From assembly GCA_026414765.1 (NCBI GenBank), contig JAOAIJ010000016.1, positions 162,786 to 226,785 on the forward strand: 64,000 nucleotides of DNA. The letters run 5' to 3'. Of this stretch, positions 27,991-35,891 are shown one piece after another. Origin of the DNA: Clostridia bacterium. Its GTDB lineage: Bacteria; Bacillota; Clostridia; Acetivibrionales; DSM-27016. The stretch's first letter is position 1, and every line of letters begins with the position of its first letter. Made by a program: the position numbers and the translations under genes. The notes beneath the pieces are model-generated. The model was not told the DNA's origin, ran no database searches, and was given only the letters and a program-made list of their open reading frames with translations.

Positions 27991-28019
27991 ATTTTATAGT
28001 ATAGGTATATCTATGTCAA
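27991..28019 (-). promoter_or_regulatory. Sigma-A promoter of rpiB-upp
   Basis: On the minus strand TTGACA (28019-28014), 17 bases, TAAAAT (27996-27991). The perfect -35 box overlaps the T tract of the terminator of the preceding gene, so the end of one unit and the start of the next are packed together. Confidence 0.75.
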
Positions 28020-28045
28020 AAAAACTTTAGATAAAAATATCTAAA
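28018..28045 (-). terminator. Terminator after ywlE
   Basis: TTTAGATA/TATCTAAA arms (28026-28033, 28038-28045) followed by a T run on the minus strand, 30 bases beyond the ywlE stop. The stem has few G-C pairs, so it may be leaky. Confidence 0.6.
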
Positions 28046-28074
28046 AATAGGACTTCAAAGTTGTCTGGTATTGC

Positions 28075-28581
28075 TTATAAACCTTCTTTTTTTCTTATTA
28101 TTTGAATGAGCTTGTCTATAGCAGATTTAATTTCATCAGCACAACGTTTATAAAGCTGTACGGGCATTCCAAACGGATCTGTTATGTCAAGCGAAAAGTT
28201 ATATGGTTCAATGCCTTTATCCGGTATATCTGACGCTACAAATTCTTTTAGAGTGTATACCTTAGACTCTGCATCGGGATATTGGGATAATATAGCTTCC
28301 TTATGGCCTCTGGTCATAGTGAGAACAAGGAAAGCATCATTTACCTGTTTACTGTTAAGTTGTCTTGACCGGTGCCTGCTTATGTCTATATTCCATACAT
28401 CCTTAAGAACACTTACTGCATTGGCGCTTGCGCAATCACCGTCATACGCATGAACTCCGGCAGAAGCTATTTCATATTTTTCTTTCAATACTTCATCCTT
28501 TTCAAGTGCAGCTTTCAAAATTCCTTCTGCCATGCTGCTTCTGCATGTGTTCCCAGTACAAACAAAGAGTATTGTTTTCAC
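28075..28581 (-). CDS. ywlE: Low-molecular-weight protein arginine phosphatase (YwlE type)
   Basis: 168 residues from GTG 28581, chosen because GGAGG is 5 bases upstream; the ATG at 28593 overlaps that site. The P-loop reads LFVCTGNTCRSSMAEG (about 4-19). The Thr after Asn (C-T-G-N-T-C-R) is the residue that marks arginine phosphatases over tyrosine phosphatases in this fold. The acid motif DITDPF (about 132-137) supplies the general acid Asp. Usually counteracts McsB arginine kinase in Firmicutes; McsB is not in the window. Second gene after sua5, 28 bases apart. Confidence 0.92.
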   Translation of the reverse strand: MKTILFVCTGNTCRSSMAEGILKAALEKDEVLKEKYEIASAGVHAYDGDCASANAVSVLKDVWNIDISRHRSRQLNSKQVNDAFLVLTMTRGHKEAILSQYPDAESKVYTLKEFVASDIPDKGIEPYNFSLDITDPFGMPVQLYKRCADEIKSAIDKLIQIIRKKEGL

Positions 28582-28608
28582 TTTAACCTCCATCCAAACC
28601 GAACTGTA

Positions 28609-29688
28609 TTAATCGTTATCTGCATGAATTATTTTGTACCCTGCAGCTTTATTCAACCTGTTCATAATTGCCATACCTATTCCTGACTTGTCTACTGCCT
28701 CGGCCAGAATTACGTCCACGCCTTTTTCGTCAAATGTCCTAAGTGCCTTAAATAGGCTTGAGGCAATTGTTTCGGGGTTAGTCCTGTCTCCAACGGATAT
28801 TATCTCAGATACAGGTTTTGCAAGTGCATAAAGATCTATTGTCTGATCAGTTGCAAGTATGCCGGCCTTTATGCCCTTTTCAGAATAATCTGCTAAAAGC
28901 TGTCTGATTTTAGCAACAATACCGGAAAGATTTCCATCTATTACTATTACATCAGCCTTTGGAGAGTAGTGGGTGTACTTCATACCGGGGGATTTTGGAA
29001 TAATACTCTCACTAATGCTGGTTAATATTGCGGGATCAACATTTATAATACCCAAGATTCTTTCGAGATCCATGGATGTGACACCACCGGGTCTTAAAAT
29101 CATAGCGGGACTGACAGTTATGTCAAGAACTGTGGATTCAAGCCCTACTTGAGCACTGCCTGCATCAATTATAATGTCAACTTTTCCCGACAGATCTTCA
29201 ATAACATGTTTAGCAGTAGTAGGACTGGGTTTTCCTGAAGTATTTGCACTGGGTGCTGCTACAGGAACACCTGCTTCCTTTATCAAAGCCAGAGCTATGG
29301 GATGAAGAGGCATCCTTACTGCTACTGTTTCAAGCCCCGCGGTAATAACTGGCGGCACTATATTGGACTTTGGCATGACAAGTGTTAATGGCCCGGGCCA
29401 GAACTTGTCCATAAGCAGGGAAGCATTTGAAGGCATATGGCTCACTATACTACTTAAGGATTTCTTTTCTGCAATATGCACGATAAGAGGGTTGTCGTTT
29501 GGCCTGCCTTTTGCTTTAAATATATTTCTTACAGCAGTCTCATCAAGAGCATTAGCTCCGAGCCCGTAAACTGTTTCTGTCGGAAAGGCAACAAGACCAC
29601 CGTTTTTAAGAATATTTGCAGCATACCTTAACCTGGCTGAGTCTATATTATTAAAATCTAGTCGGATGATTTCTGTTTTCAATACCAT
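28609..29688 (-). CDS. L-threonylcarbamoyladenylate synthase (Sua5/YwlC type)
   Basis: About 359 residues. YrdC-like core: KNGGLVAFPTETVYGLGANA (about 26-45), KGRPNDNPLIVHI (about 58-70), PGPLTLVM and PVAAPSANTSGKPSPT (about 150-165). The C-terminal Sua5 domain follows after a linker (SPGMKYTHYSPKADVIVID), so this is the long two-domain form. Makes the intermediate for tRNA t6A37. The start is placed at ATG 29688, but no good ribosome binding site is seen; a TTG just downstream is possible. Confidence 0.93.
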   Translation of the reverse strand: MVLKTEIIRLDFNNIDSARLRYAANILKNGGLVAFPTETVYGLGANALDETAVRNIFKAKGRPNDNPLIVHIAEKKSLSSIVSHMPSNASLLMDKFWPGPLTLVMPKSNIVPPVITAGLETVAVRMPLHPIALALIKEAGVPVAAPSANTSGKPSPTTAKHVIEDLSGKVDIIIDAGSAQVGLESTVLDITVSPAMILRPGGVTSMDLERILGIINVDPAILTSISESIIPKSPGMKYTHYSPKADVIVIDGNLSGIVAKIRQLLADYSEKGIKAGILATDQTIDLYALAKPVSEIISVGDRTNPETIASSLFKALRTFDEKGVDVILAEAVDKSGIGMAIMNRLNKAAGYKIIHADND

Positions 29689-29771
29689 CAGGCTGCAGAC
29701 CATTGGTAAAGGGTTGCCGGCATACTTCGCCTGGTGCCTGTTACCTGACAACTGCTGCCTATCACCTGCCT

Positions 29772-30512
29772 TTAATTATATATTGTTACTATTATACCAC
29801 ACAAAATACCTATTACATTTCCAACTGAAGGTAAACGTCCCGTATAAAGCCTTTTTGATTGGGGAACCAGCTCGCCGTACACTATATAGAGCATAGCGCC
29901 TCCTGCAAAACCAAGGCATACGGATATCAATTGCTGGGACATTCCTCCCAAAACAGCTCCGATAAAGGTACCGAAGCCCATTGGTATACCAGACAAGGCT
30001 GTAAGTAAAAATGCTCTTGTTTTGGAAAAACCCCCTGCCCTCATAGGAACAGCCATAGCTACACCTTCAGGTATGTCATGGATCAAAATTACTATAGTAA
30101 GAGTTAATCCCAGGCTTGTTGATGCCTCAAATCCTGAACCTACTGCGAAGCCCTCAGGGAAATTATGAAGTGCAATTCCTATTGCGGTCAGAATTCCCGT
30201 TTGCAGCAACCTAGAGTTTTTGTAACCCCGTTTTATGAACTTAGATTTACTAATATAATTTTCCAGAAATATTATCGTAATAACACCTGCAAAAATCCCG
30301 CAGAAAGTCAGGGTAATACCGCCCAATCCGAAGGCTTCAGGAATCAACTCAAAGCACACTACTGACGTCATTAGACCTGCTGAAAACTCAAGAATAAGGC
30401 TTAGGAACCGATTGCTGATGTTATTAACGAAAAAGGCCATTAATCCTCCGGTACTTGTTCCAACGACACCAGAAATAAGGCCAACTAAAGTTACTTTCAG
30501 CAAATAATCCAT
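29772..30512 (-). CDS. ZIP family divalent metal transporter
   Basis: 246 residues with about eight transmembrane helices. The metal-binding pair of helices is clear: ALHNFPEGFAVGSGF (about 129-143) and ILIHDIPEGVAMAVPMRAG (about 156-174), where H-N-F-P-E-G and H-D-I-P-E-G are the ZIP signatures. Imports Zn2+, Mn2+ or Fe2+; bacterial ZIP proteins of this subgroup lack an obvious His-rich loop and so does this one. GGGGGT lies 5 bases before ATG 30512. It occupies the place between prfA and sua5 where many Firmicutes have prmC. Confidence 0.93.
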   Translation of the reverse strand: MDYLLKVTLVGLISGVVGTSTGGLMAFFVNNISNRFLSLILEFSAGLMTSVVCFELIPEAFGLGGITLTFCGIFAGVITIIFLENYISKSKFIKRGYKNSRLLQTGILTAIGIALHNFPEGFAVGSGFEASTSLGLTLTIVILIHDIPEGVAMAVPMRAGGFSKTRAFLLTALSGIPMGFGTFIGAVLGGMSQQLISVCLGFAGGAMLYIVYGELVPQSKRLYTGRLPSVGNVIGILCGIIVTIYN

Positions 30513-30624
30513 TATTACCCCCAGAAAGAAAGGTTTACTTCTAATTCTATTCACTGAAAGGAGTAAATATTAATTATCAATTTTTGATTTTCATGATCAA
30601 CTGCAAGTACAGGAACCTGGTGTC

Positions 30625-31707
30625 TCAATCCTCATCATCCTGGTTGCCGCTGCCTAACTTGCCAGCCTGATCGGAGGTTATCAATGCATCTATTATTTCA
30701 TCAAAATCCCCGTTAAGTATTGCCTCTATCTTATATAGAGTCAAGCCTATCCTATGATCGGTTACCCTGCCTTGAGGATAGTTGTATGTTCTTATCCTTT
30801 CACTTCTGTCTCCGGTTCCAACCTGACTTTTCCTGGCCTGGGCGACTTCTGAAGTCTGCTGCTCCTGAGCTATTTCATACAGCTTTGACCTAAGGATCTT
30901 CATAGCTTTATCTTTATTCTTGTGTTGAGACCTTTGATCCTGGCATGTTACAACAATACCTGAAGGTCTGTGAGTAATACGTATTGCAGAATCGGTTTTA
31001 TTTATATGCTGCCCTCCTGCACCGGATGCACGGTAGGTATCTATTTCGAGATCAGCAGGATTTATATCCACATCCACATCTTCAACCTCAGGCAAAACCG
31101 CAACAGTAATGGTTGAAGTATGAATTCTGCCACTGGACTCGGTTGAGGGGACACGTTGAACCCTATGAACACCACTTTCAAACTTTAAGCGGCTGTATGC
31201 TCCTTTAGCTTCTATAGAAAATACAACTTCCTTAAAGCCTCCCAATTCTGTAGGATTTGCATCAAGAATTTCTATTTTCCAGCGTCTGCGTTCAGCGTAC
31301 ATGCTGTAGGCTCTAAAAAGGACACCTGCAAACAGTGCAGCTTCTTCTCCACCTGCACCACCACGGATTTCTACAATAACACTTCTGTCATCATTAGGAT
31401 CTTTTGGGAGAAGGAGTATTTTCAGCTCTTCCTTGATTTTTTCCAGTTTTTCAAGGGACTCATCCAGCTCTGATTGGACCATTTCTCTGAAATCCTTATC
31501 AAGTGTGCCGTCCAATAACTCTCTTGCTTCTGAAATATCATTGTTGGCTTTTTTGTATTCACGGTATTTTGCAACGATATCCTCCAGCTCGGAGTACTCT
31601 TTCATGTATTTACGATACTCATCCTGGTTTGATATCACCGAGGGATCACTTAACTTGTGGCTTATTTCCTCGTACCTGTTTTCAGCTACTTCAAGCTTGT
31701 CAAACAT
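30625..31707 (-). CDS. prfA: Peptide chain release factor 1
   Basis: 360 residues. Catalytic GGQ in [16 protein letters not shown] (about 228-243) and the codon-recognition tripeptide P-S-T in [16 protein letters not shown] (about 181-196), the P-x-T form of RF1 (UAA/UAG) rather than the S-P-F of RF2. The domain 2/3 hallmark [16 protein letters not shown] (about 111-126) is present. It should be methylated on the GGQ Gln by PrmC, whose gene is not next to it here. Confidence 0.97.
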   Translation of the reverse strand: MFDKLEVAENRYEEISHKLSDPSVISNQDEYRKYMKEYSELEDIVAKYREYKKANNDISEARELLDGTLDKDFREMVQSELDESLEKLEKIKEELKILLLPKDPNDDRSVIVEIRGGAGGEEAALFAGVLFRAYSMYAERRRWKIEILDANPTELGGFKEVVFSIEAKGAYSRLKFESGVHRVQRVPSTESSGRIHTSTITVAVLPEVEDVDVDINPADLEIDTYRASGAGGQHINKTDSAIRITHRPSGIVVTCQDQRSQHKNKDKAMKILRSKLYEIAQEQQTSEVAQARKSQVGTGDRSERIRTYNYPQGRVTDHRIGLTLYKIEAILNGDFDEIIDALITSDQAGKLGSGNQDDED

Positions 31708-31818
31708 TTTACACCTCTCGAGATAAATAATATTGCGGATCCAAAACCTGTTTTATATATAATGAAGACATTAAAATGCTATGAAAATAAATAAATCACG
31801 GTGATATATTATAGCATA

Positions 31819-31940
31819 GTCCGGCATGAGCCGCAAGCTTTTAGCGGCGAAATGCGGCACTAGGCATAACCTATGACGTTATTACCGCAGAAAAGTAGGG
31901 TTTTGACTTTTCGAGGATAATAACAACGTCCGGCATGAGC
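31819..31940. repeat. Direct repeat GTCCGGCATGAGC flanking a stem-loop element
   Basis: GTCCGGCATGAGC occurs at 31819-31831 and 31928-31940; the first copy is followed by GCCGC..GCGGC arms, and both continue into AGCTTTTA-like sequence. Between them GACGTTATTA (31875-31884) pairs imperfectly with TAATAA-CAA-CGTC (31918-31930) around an inner AAAAGT/ACTTTT stem. No gene is seen in the whole 31708-32191 gap. It could be a small RNA, a decayed mobile element, or a leader. Not a recognised family. Confidence 0.45.
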
Positions 31941-32105
31941 TTTTAAATCCAGCTCTGGCAAATCAAAACTCGCTATCGTTCAAACAAAGGATTTGCTATT
32001 TTTTGCTCGTATTAAGGGGCTCTATAGTCTTTCCACAATGCGATTTCCATAACTTGGATACAAAAAAATATTCACCGCAGCGTAATAAGTATTTTTGCTC
32101 CCGTA

Positions 32106-32175
32106 AAAAAATGCTCCCTCCATAATGACAGATTTATATTTACCTGTCTGCTGCAGAGAGAGCATATCACTTTTT
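32106..32175 (-). terminator. Terminator of the DUF2089-DUF4097 operon
   Basis: ATGCTCcCTC and GAGaGAGCAT arms enclose a second GACAG/CTGTC hairpin. On the minus strand the stem is followed by TTTTTTT. It starts 17 bases after the stop of the membrane protein gene at 32192. Confidence 0.7.
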
Positions 32176-32191
32176 GAACCGGCTTCCTATG

Positions 32192-32500
32192 TCAAAATTG
32201 AATATTATAATCTAAAAACGGACCTGTTATATGTATTTGATTTGTCCATGCCATAAAAAGGAGAATTATAAATATTACTAAAAAGATGCTGCTTACACTG
32301 ACATCTATCTTCACATCTTCTCTTTTTGCATAAATAAGGTTGAGAGTGATGATTTCCAAACCAAACAATACGAGTGCGCCACCCCCGATATACCAGAGGT
32401 TTTTGACTATGCTAAAATCATATATATTATTTAGAATTATCAATAAGCCACATACTACCATTACCAGAGCAAGAGTGTACCTGCCCGCTTTTATCCGCAT
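32192..32500 (-). CDS. Small membrane protein (LiaF/DUF5668-like)
   Basis: 102 residues with three hydrophobic segments: ALVMVVCGLLIILNNI (about 10-25), LWYIGGGALVLFGLEIITLNLIY (about 35-57) and SSIFLVIFIILLFMAW (about 69-84). This topology and the G-R-Y/W-x-x-A-L-x-x-x-x-G-x-x-x-L-x-x-N pattern recall the N-terminal membrane part of LiaF/DUF5668-type envelope stress proteins. It lies 100 bases downstream of the DUF4097 gene and is likely its membrane partner. Confidence 0.65.
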   Translation of the reverse strand: MRIKAGRYTLALVMVVCGLLIILNNIYDFSIVKNLWYIGGGALVLFGLEIITLNLIYAKREDVKIDVSVSSIFLVIFIILLFMAWTNQIHITGPFLDYNIQF

Positions 32501-32600
32501 TTTTATTCCCCCTGCAAAAATTCAGCTTTATAAATATATACGGGAATACATGTGTAAAGTCTGAAAAGCATGGGGTTACCCATGCTTTCACTGCTGCTGA

Positions 32601-33830
32601 CTACTTTACAACTTCTATATATCCGTTATTGGTTTCGGCATTGATGTTTACCTTTTGAGAGTAATTCATATATCCTATACTTTCCGCTTCTGCGGAGCTT
32701 CCGCCGATACCCTGCTTATTGACGTTATGGTAAGTCATCTCGGGAATCAAAATGTTAATTCCTCCGTTTGTTGTCTGGGCTTTGACTTTATATCCCCTGT
32801 TTTCCATGTCGTTCATATTCACCTTTATTCCGCCATTTGATGTTTTAAGGAAGATATTCATCTCTTCACAGTTTTCAAAGTTCTGTGCATTTTCTACCAA
32901 TATCTTGCTGTTCATTGTAACGGCTTTTATATTCTGTGCCTTGATATGCTTGATATCAATAACTGAATTATTGGTGTTGATATCAATATCTTTTCCCATT
33001 ACATAATTGACTTGTATTTTTGCATTTTTAGTACTTACATTTATCTTGTCGCTGTTAACTCCCATCAGTTCTATATGGCTGTTTTTGGTTATTGCTTCGA
33101 AGATCCCGGAGATGGAATCTTCTGCATATATTCTTCCATTAGTGCTTTCCAGCCTTATTTTGCTGAATTTTACTGCGGGAAGAAATACCTCATGGGAAAC
33201 GGATATACTGAAATTCATCTGCTTTGCAGGCTTAACAGTAATAGTATTACCTTCGTCACTGAAAGTGAGTATGGATTCGGCATCCTTTGCGGGACTTTTA
33301 ATCTTTGACTTTATAAGTATTTTGTTATCAGAGTGCTTCTTTACCACTATATAGTTATTAACACCTTCTACATTCAATTCCATGCCCTCAACGGCTACAA
33401 CCTCAAAGCTTTTTTCTATTGTAGGGTAGTTTCCGAAGAAGTTGAACGCATTAGTATCGACAAAGCTGCCTACAAAATCTACTACCTTGTCTACTATTCC
33501 AAAAGTAGTATTGGCAACATTTTTCCCGAGTTTTTCTGCTTTTGTGCTGAAATCTTCAACCATACGATCAAAATCTTTTTGATTATAATTACTTTTAAAA
33601 TCCTTTTTCCATTCATGTACTTTATCGCGGAGTTTTGTAACTTCTTCCTGAAATGAGGTCTGTCTTTGCTGTTGCTGCTGCTGTTGTTGCTGCTGTCTGG
33701 TTGTATTTTCGCCAGATGACTGCTTCTGACTGCCTCCCAAAGCATCTATAAGTCTGGCTGCTTCCTCACTGCTTATTTTTCCTTCTTCGAGCATTTTAAG
33801 TATAAGTAATCTTTCTTCACTAGTTGACAT
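32601..33830 (-). CDS. DUF4097 beta-repeat protein with SHOCT-like N-terminus (YvlB-like)
   Basis: 409 residues. The N-terminal EERLLILKMLEEGKISSEEAARLIDALGG (about 5-33) is the short helical domain seen at the N-terminus of YvlB-type proteins; a run of ten Gln follows (about 47-56). The C-terminal two-thirds are repeated beta strands with T/S-N-G-x-I phrases (ESTNGRIYAED, KTSNGGIKVN, QTTNGGINI, ETNNGYIEVV), the DUF4097 right-handed beta-helix pattern. No signal peptide or membrane segment. It sits between a DUF2089 gene and a membrane protein, matching the yvl-like envelope stress clusters of Firmicutes. Confidence 0.85.
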   Translation of the reverse strand: MSTSEERLLILKMLEEGKISSEEAARLIDALGGSQKQSSGENTTRQQQQQQQQQQRQTSFQEEVTKLRDKVHEWKKDFKSNYNQKDFDRMVEDFSTKAEKLGKNVANTTFGIVDKVVDFVGSFVDTNAFNFFGNYPTIEKSFEVVAVEGMELNVEGVNNYIVVKKHSDNKILIKSKIKSPAKDAESILTFSDEGNTITVKPAKQMNFSISVSHEVFLPAVKFSKIRLESTNGRIYAEDSISGIFEAITKNSHIELMGVNSDKINVSTKNAKIQVNYVMGKDIDINTNNSVIDIKHIKAQNIKAVTMNSKILVENAQNFENCEEMNIFLKTSNGGIKVNMNDMENRGYKVKAQTTNGGINILIPEMTYHNVNKQGIGGSSAEAESIGYMNYSQKVNINAETNNGYIEVVK

Positions 33831-33898
33831 ATGCTAATCAATACCTCCCTAAAGCCAATTGATAATTAGCTTTTACTCATAATTTTACCCTTTTATAT

Positions 33899-34267
33899 TT
33901 AGTCCTTTAATAAACCTATGGCTTCCTCAACACTTATCTCTCCACTGTTAAGCTTATCCAGAACTTCCTTGCGTTTTAGACTGCTAACCGGCTCGGGCTC
34001 GGATTTGTAGCCTAAAGCTCCTGCTACATCTTCAAGTCTGTTTTTTACGGTAGGGTAGGAGACTCCCAATTCCCTTTCAACTTCCTTAATGTTACCTCTA
34101 CACTTAATGAATACATCTATAAAAGATTTTTGATCTTCTGTAAGTCTGCAAAACTTACACAAATCGAAATTGCCTTCTATACTCGTACCGCATTCGTAGC
34201 AGCTAAGCTTTGTAACTTGCGTATTCGTGCCACATACAGGACATTTTCCCAATACTTCTTTTCCCAT
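33899..34267 (-). CDS. DUF2089 family zinc-ribbon/HTH regulator
   Basis: 122 residues. Two CxxC pairs (CPVCGTNTQV... SCYECGTSIEG) and a third CKFC form a zinc ribbon in the first 40 residues. A helix-turn-helix-like segment, VERELGVSYPTVKNRLEDVAGALGY (about 62-86), follows, and the C-terminus LNSGEISVEEAIGLL repeats the short helical motif at the N-terminus of the adjacent DUF4097 protein. That shared motif suggests the two proteins interact. Probably the operon's own transcription factor. Confidence 0.85.
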   Translation of the reverse strand: MGKEVLGKCPVCGTNTQVTKLSCYECGTSIEGNFDLCKFCRLTEDQKSFIDVFIKCRGNIKEVERELGVSYPTVKNRLEDVAGALGYKSEPEPVSSLKRKEVLDKLNSGEISVEEAIGLLKD

Positions 34268-34451
34268 TTCTTCACCTCGTGTCTGTCAGTTGTTTATTTC
34301 TAATTTTAATAAAATAAATTTGTTGATTAATTATCTTAACAAAAGCTTTAACAATATTAATAATATTAAATTTCTTAATAAATGTCAATATTTATTATAA
34401 ACATTATTAATTATATTATTAATATTTTTAATGCATTTTATAAAATAATAT

Positions 34452-34508
34452 AAAAACAGACCATGGTATACTTGTGAAAGTTAATCACAAACCATGATCT
34501 GTCTTTTT
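34452..34508. terminator. Long hairpin terminator between recR and the DUF2089 operon
   Basis: AAAAACAGAcCATGG...CCATGaTCTGTcTTTTT arms with an inner TGTGA/TCACA stem. It lies 37 bases after the recR stop. Bases 34268-34451 upstream of the DUF2089 gene are almost entirely A/T, with no gene, and probably hold its promoter. Confidence 0.8.
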
Positions 34509-34544
34509 AATGTAAGCTATAGCAATAATATGTTCCTTATGGGT

Positions 34545-35144
34545 TTATAGTTCCCGTCTACCTTCAAGAGCTTTTGCCAGAGTAACTTCATCAGCGTACT
34601 CAAGGTCGCCGCCTACAGGTATCCCGTGAGCTATTCTGGTTACTCTTATTCCTAGAGGCTTCAGTAATTTTGAAATATACATCGCGGTAGCTTCACCCTC
34701 TATATTTGGGTTAGTAGCCAATATGACTTCATTTATGTGGCCTTCCCTTATCCTGGTGAGAAGCTCCTTGATTTTTATATCTTCAGGCCCGATACCTTCC
34801 ATTGGGGATATAGCACCATGCAGTACATGATACAGGCCCTTGAATTCACGTGTACGTTCCATAGCTATGACATCTCTGGGGTCCTCCACAACACATATTG
34901 ATGAATTATCCCTTGTTGCACTGCTGCACACATTACATGGATCAATATCAGTTAAGTTGCTGCATATAGAACAGTATCTGGTTTTAAGTTTTGCTTCCTT
35001 TATGGCAGTTGCAAGGTTTTCAACCTTATCCTCGGTTAAGTTGAGAACATGAAAGGCAAGCCTTTGAGCAGTTTTATGCCCTACTCCGGGCAGTTTTTCA
35101 AACTCCTCAATAAGACGTGCAACTGGTGCTGCATAGAAACTCAT
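34545..35144 (-). CDS. recR: Recombination mediator protein RecR
   Basis: 199 residues. Helix-hairpin-helix [17 protein letters not shown] (about 17-33), Cys4 zinc finger [16 protein letters not shown] (about 58-73) and the Toprim domain [40 protein letters not shown] (about 84-123). Loads RecA with RecF/RecO. The start at ATG 35144 has AAAGGAG 6-7 bases upstream. Third gene of the dnaX-ybaB-recR series. Confidence 0.97.
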   Translation of the reverse strand: MSFYAAPVARLIEEFEKLPGVGHKTAQRLAFHVLNLTEDKVENLATAIKEAKLKTRYCSICSNLTDIDPCNVCSSATRDNSSICVVEDPRDVIAMERTREFKGLYHVLHGAISPMEGIGPEDIKIKELLTRIREGHINEVILATNPNIEGEATAMYISKLLKPLGIRVTRIAHGIPVGGDLEYADEVTLAKALEGRREL

Positions 35145-35273
35145 AAGTAATCTCCTTTGATAAACTGACTCTGACAGTAATGACACATCAAGACTTTAAT
35201 TCGAGTAAGGAACTGTACTCTGCCGGACTGCTGCTGAATATTTCAACTTTAACCGACTGCCTTTTGCCAGCTA

Positions 35274-35618
35274 TTAAAATAGTCCAGGGAAACCGCCCAA
35301 ACCACCCGTCACTTTGCCCATTTCACTGCTCACCATTTCATCGGCTTTTCTTAAAGCTTCATTTACTGCAGCAAGTATAAGATCCTGCAACATTTCCACA
35401 TCATCCGGATCAACAACTTCAGCTTTTATATTAATTTCCTTTATTTCTTTTTTTCCTGTTGCAATAACAGTTATAGCACCACCACCGGCAGTAGCTTCTA
35501 CAGTTTTTAGTTCAAGCTCTTCCTGTACCTTTGCCATATCCTTTTGCATTTTTTGAGCCTGCTTCATCAAGTTACCTATATTTCCGCCCCCAAATCCCGG
35601 GAATCCGCCTTTTGCCAT
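35274..35618 (-). CDS. YbaB/EbfC family nucleoid-associated protein
   Basis: 114 residues. A Gly/Phe-rich N-terminus, a long helix ([19 protein letters not shown], about 18-36) and the core [25 protein letters not shown] (about 41-65) define the family, which forms a tweezer-like dimer binding DNA. Conserved location between dnaX and recR. Confidence 0.95.
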   Translation of the reverse strand: MAKGGFPGFGGGNIGNLMKQAQKMQKDMAKVQEELELKTVEATAGGGAITVIATGKKEIKEINIKAEVVDPDDVEMLQDLILAAVNEALRKADEMVSSEMGKVTGGLGGFPGLF

Positions 35619-35849
35619 TGTATTAATCCTCCTGCACGTATAATTATTTTATTTTGATAAAAGAAACAATATGTACATTAATTCACATATACCGAATATA
35701 AAACCGTACTTAGTTTTACACTCAGTTCAATCATTATCCAGAATTATTATAATTAATTATTGTGGTATATACAATAAATTTTTGTAAAGCTTAGCATTTG
35801 TGATAGAGGAGCTAATGAATAAAACGGGGCAGAGGAGGGGATGTAACGC

Positions 35850-35884
35850 AAAAGGGAAGCCCTCCTGTCACGAGGATTCCCTTT
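35850..35884 (-). terminator. Hairpin after dnaX
   Basis: AAAGGGAA (35851-35858) and TTCCCTTT (35877-35884) pair around an inner CCTC/GAGG stem, 8 bases after the dnaX stop on the minus strand. The T run is short (TTTTG), so read-through into ybaB is likely. Confidence 0.6.
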
Positions 35885-35891
35885 GTAAGGT

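Noticed and set aside
29689..29771. Imperfect repeats of the type ACCTG-(T/C)-(A/T)AC between the ZIP and sua5 genes
   Set aside because: Only a few degenerate units, too short to call a repeat family; no CRISPR-like regular spacing anywhere in the window.
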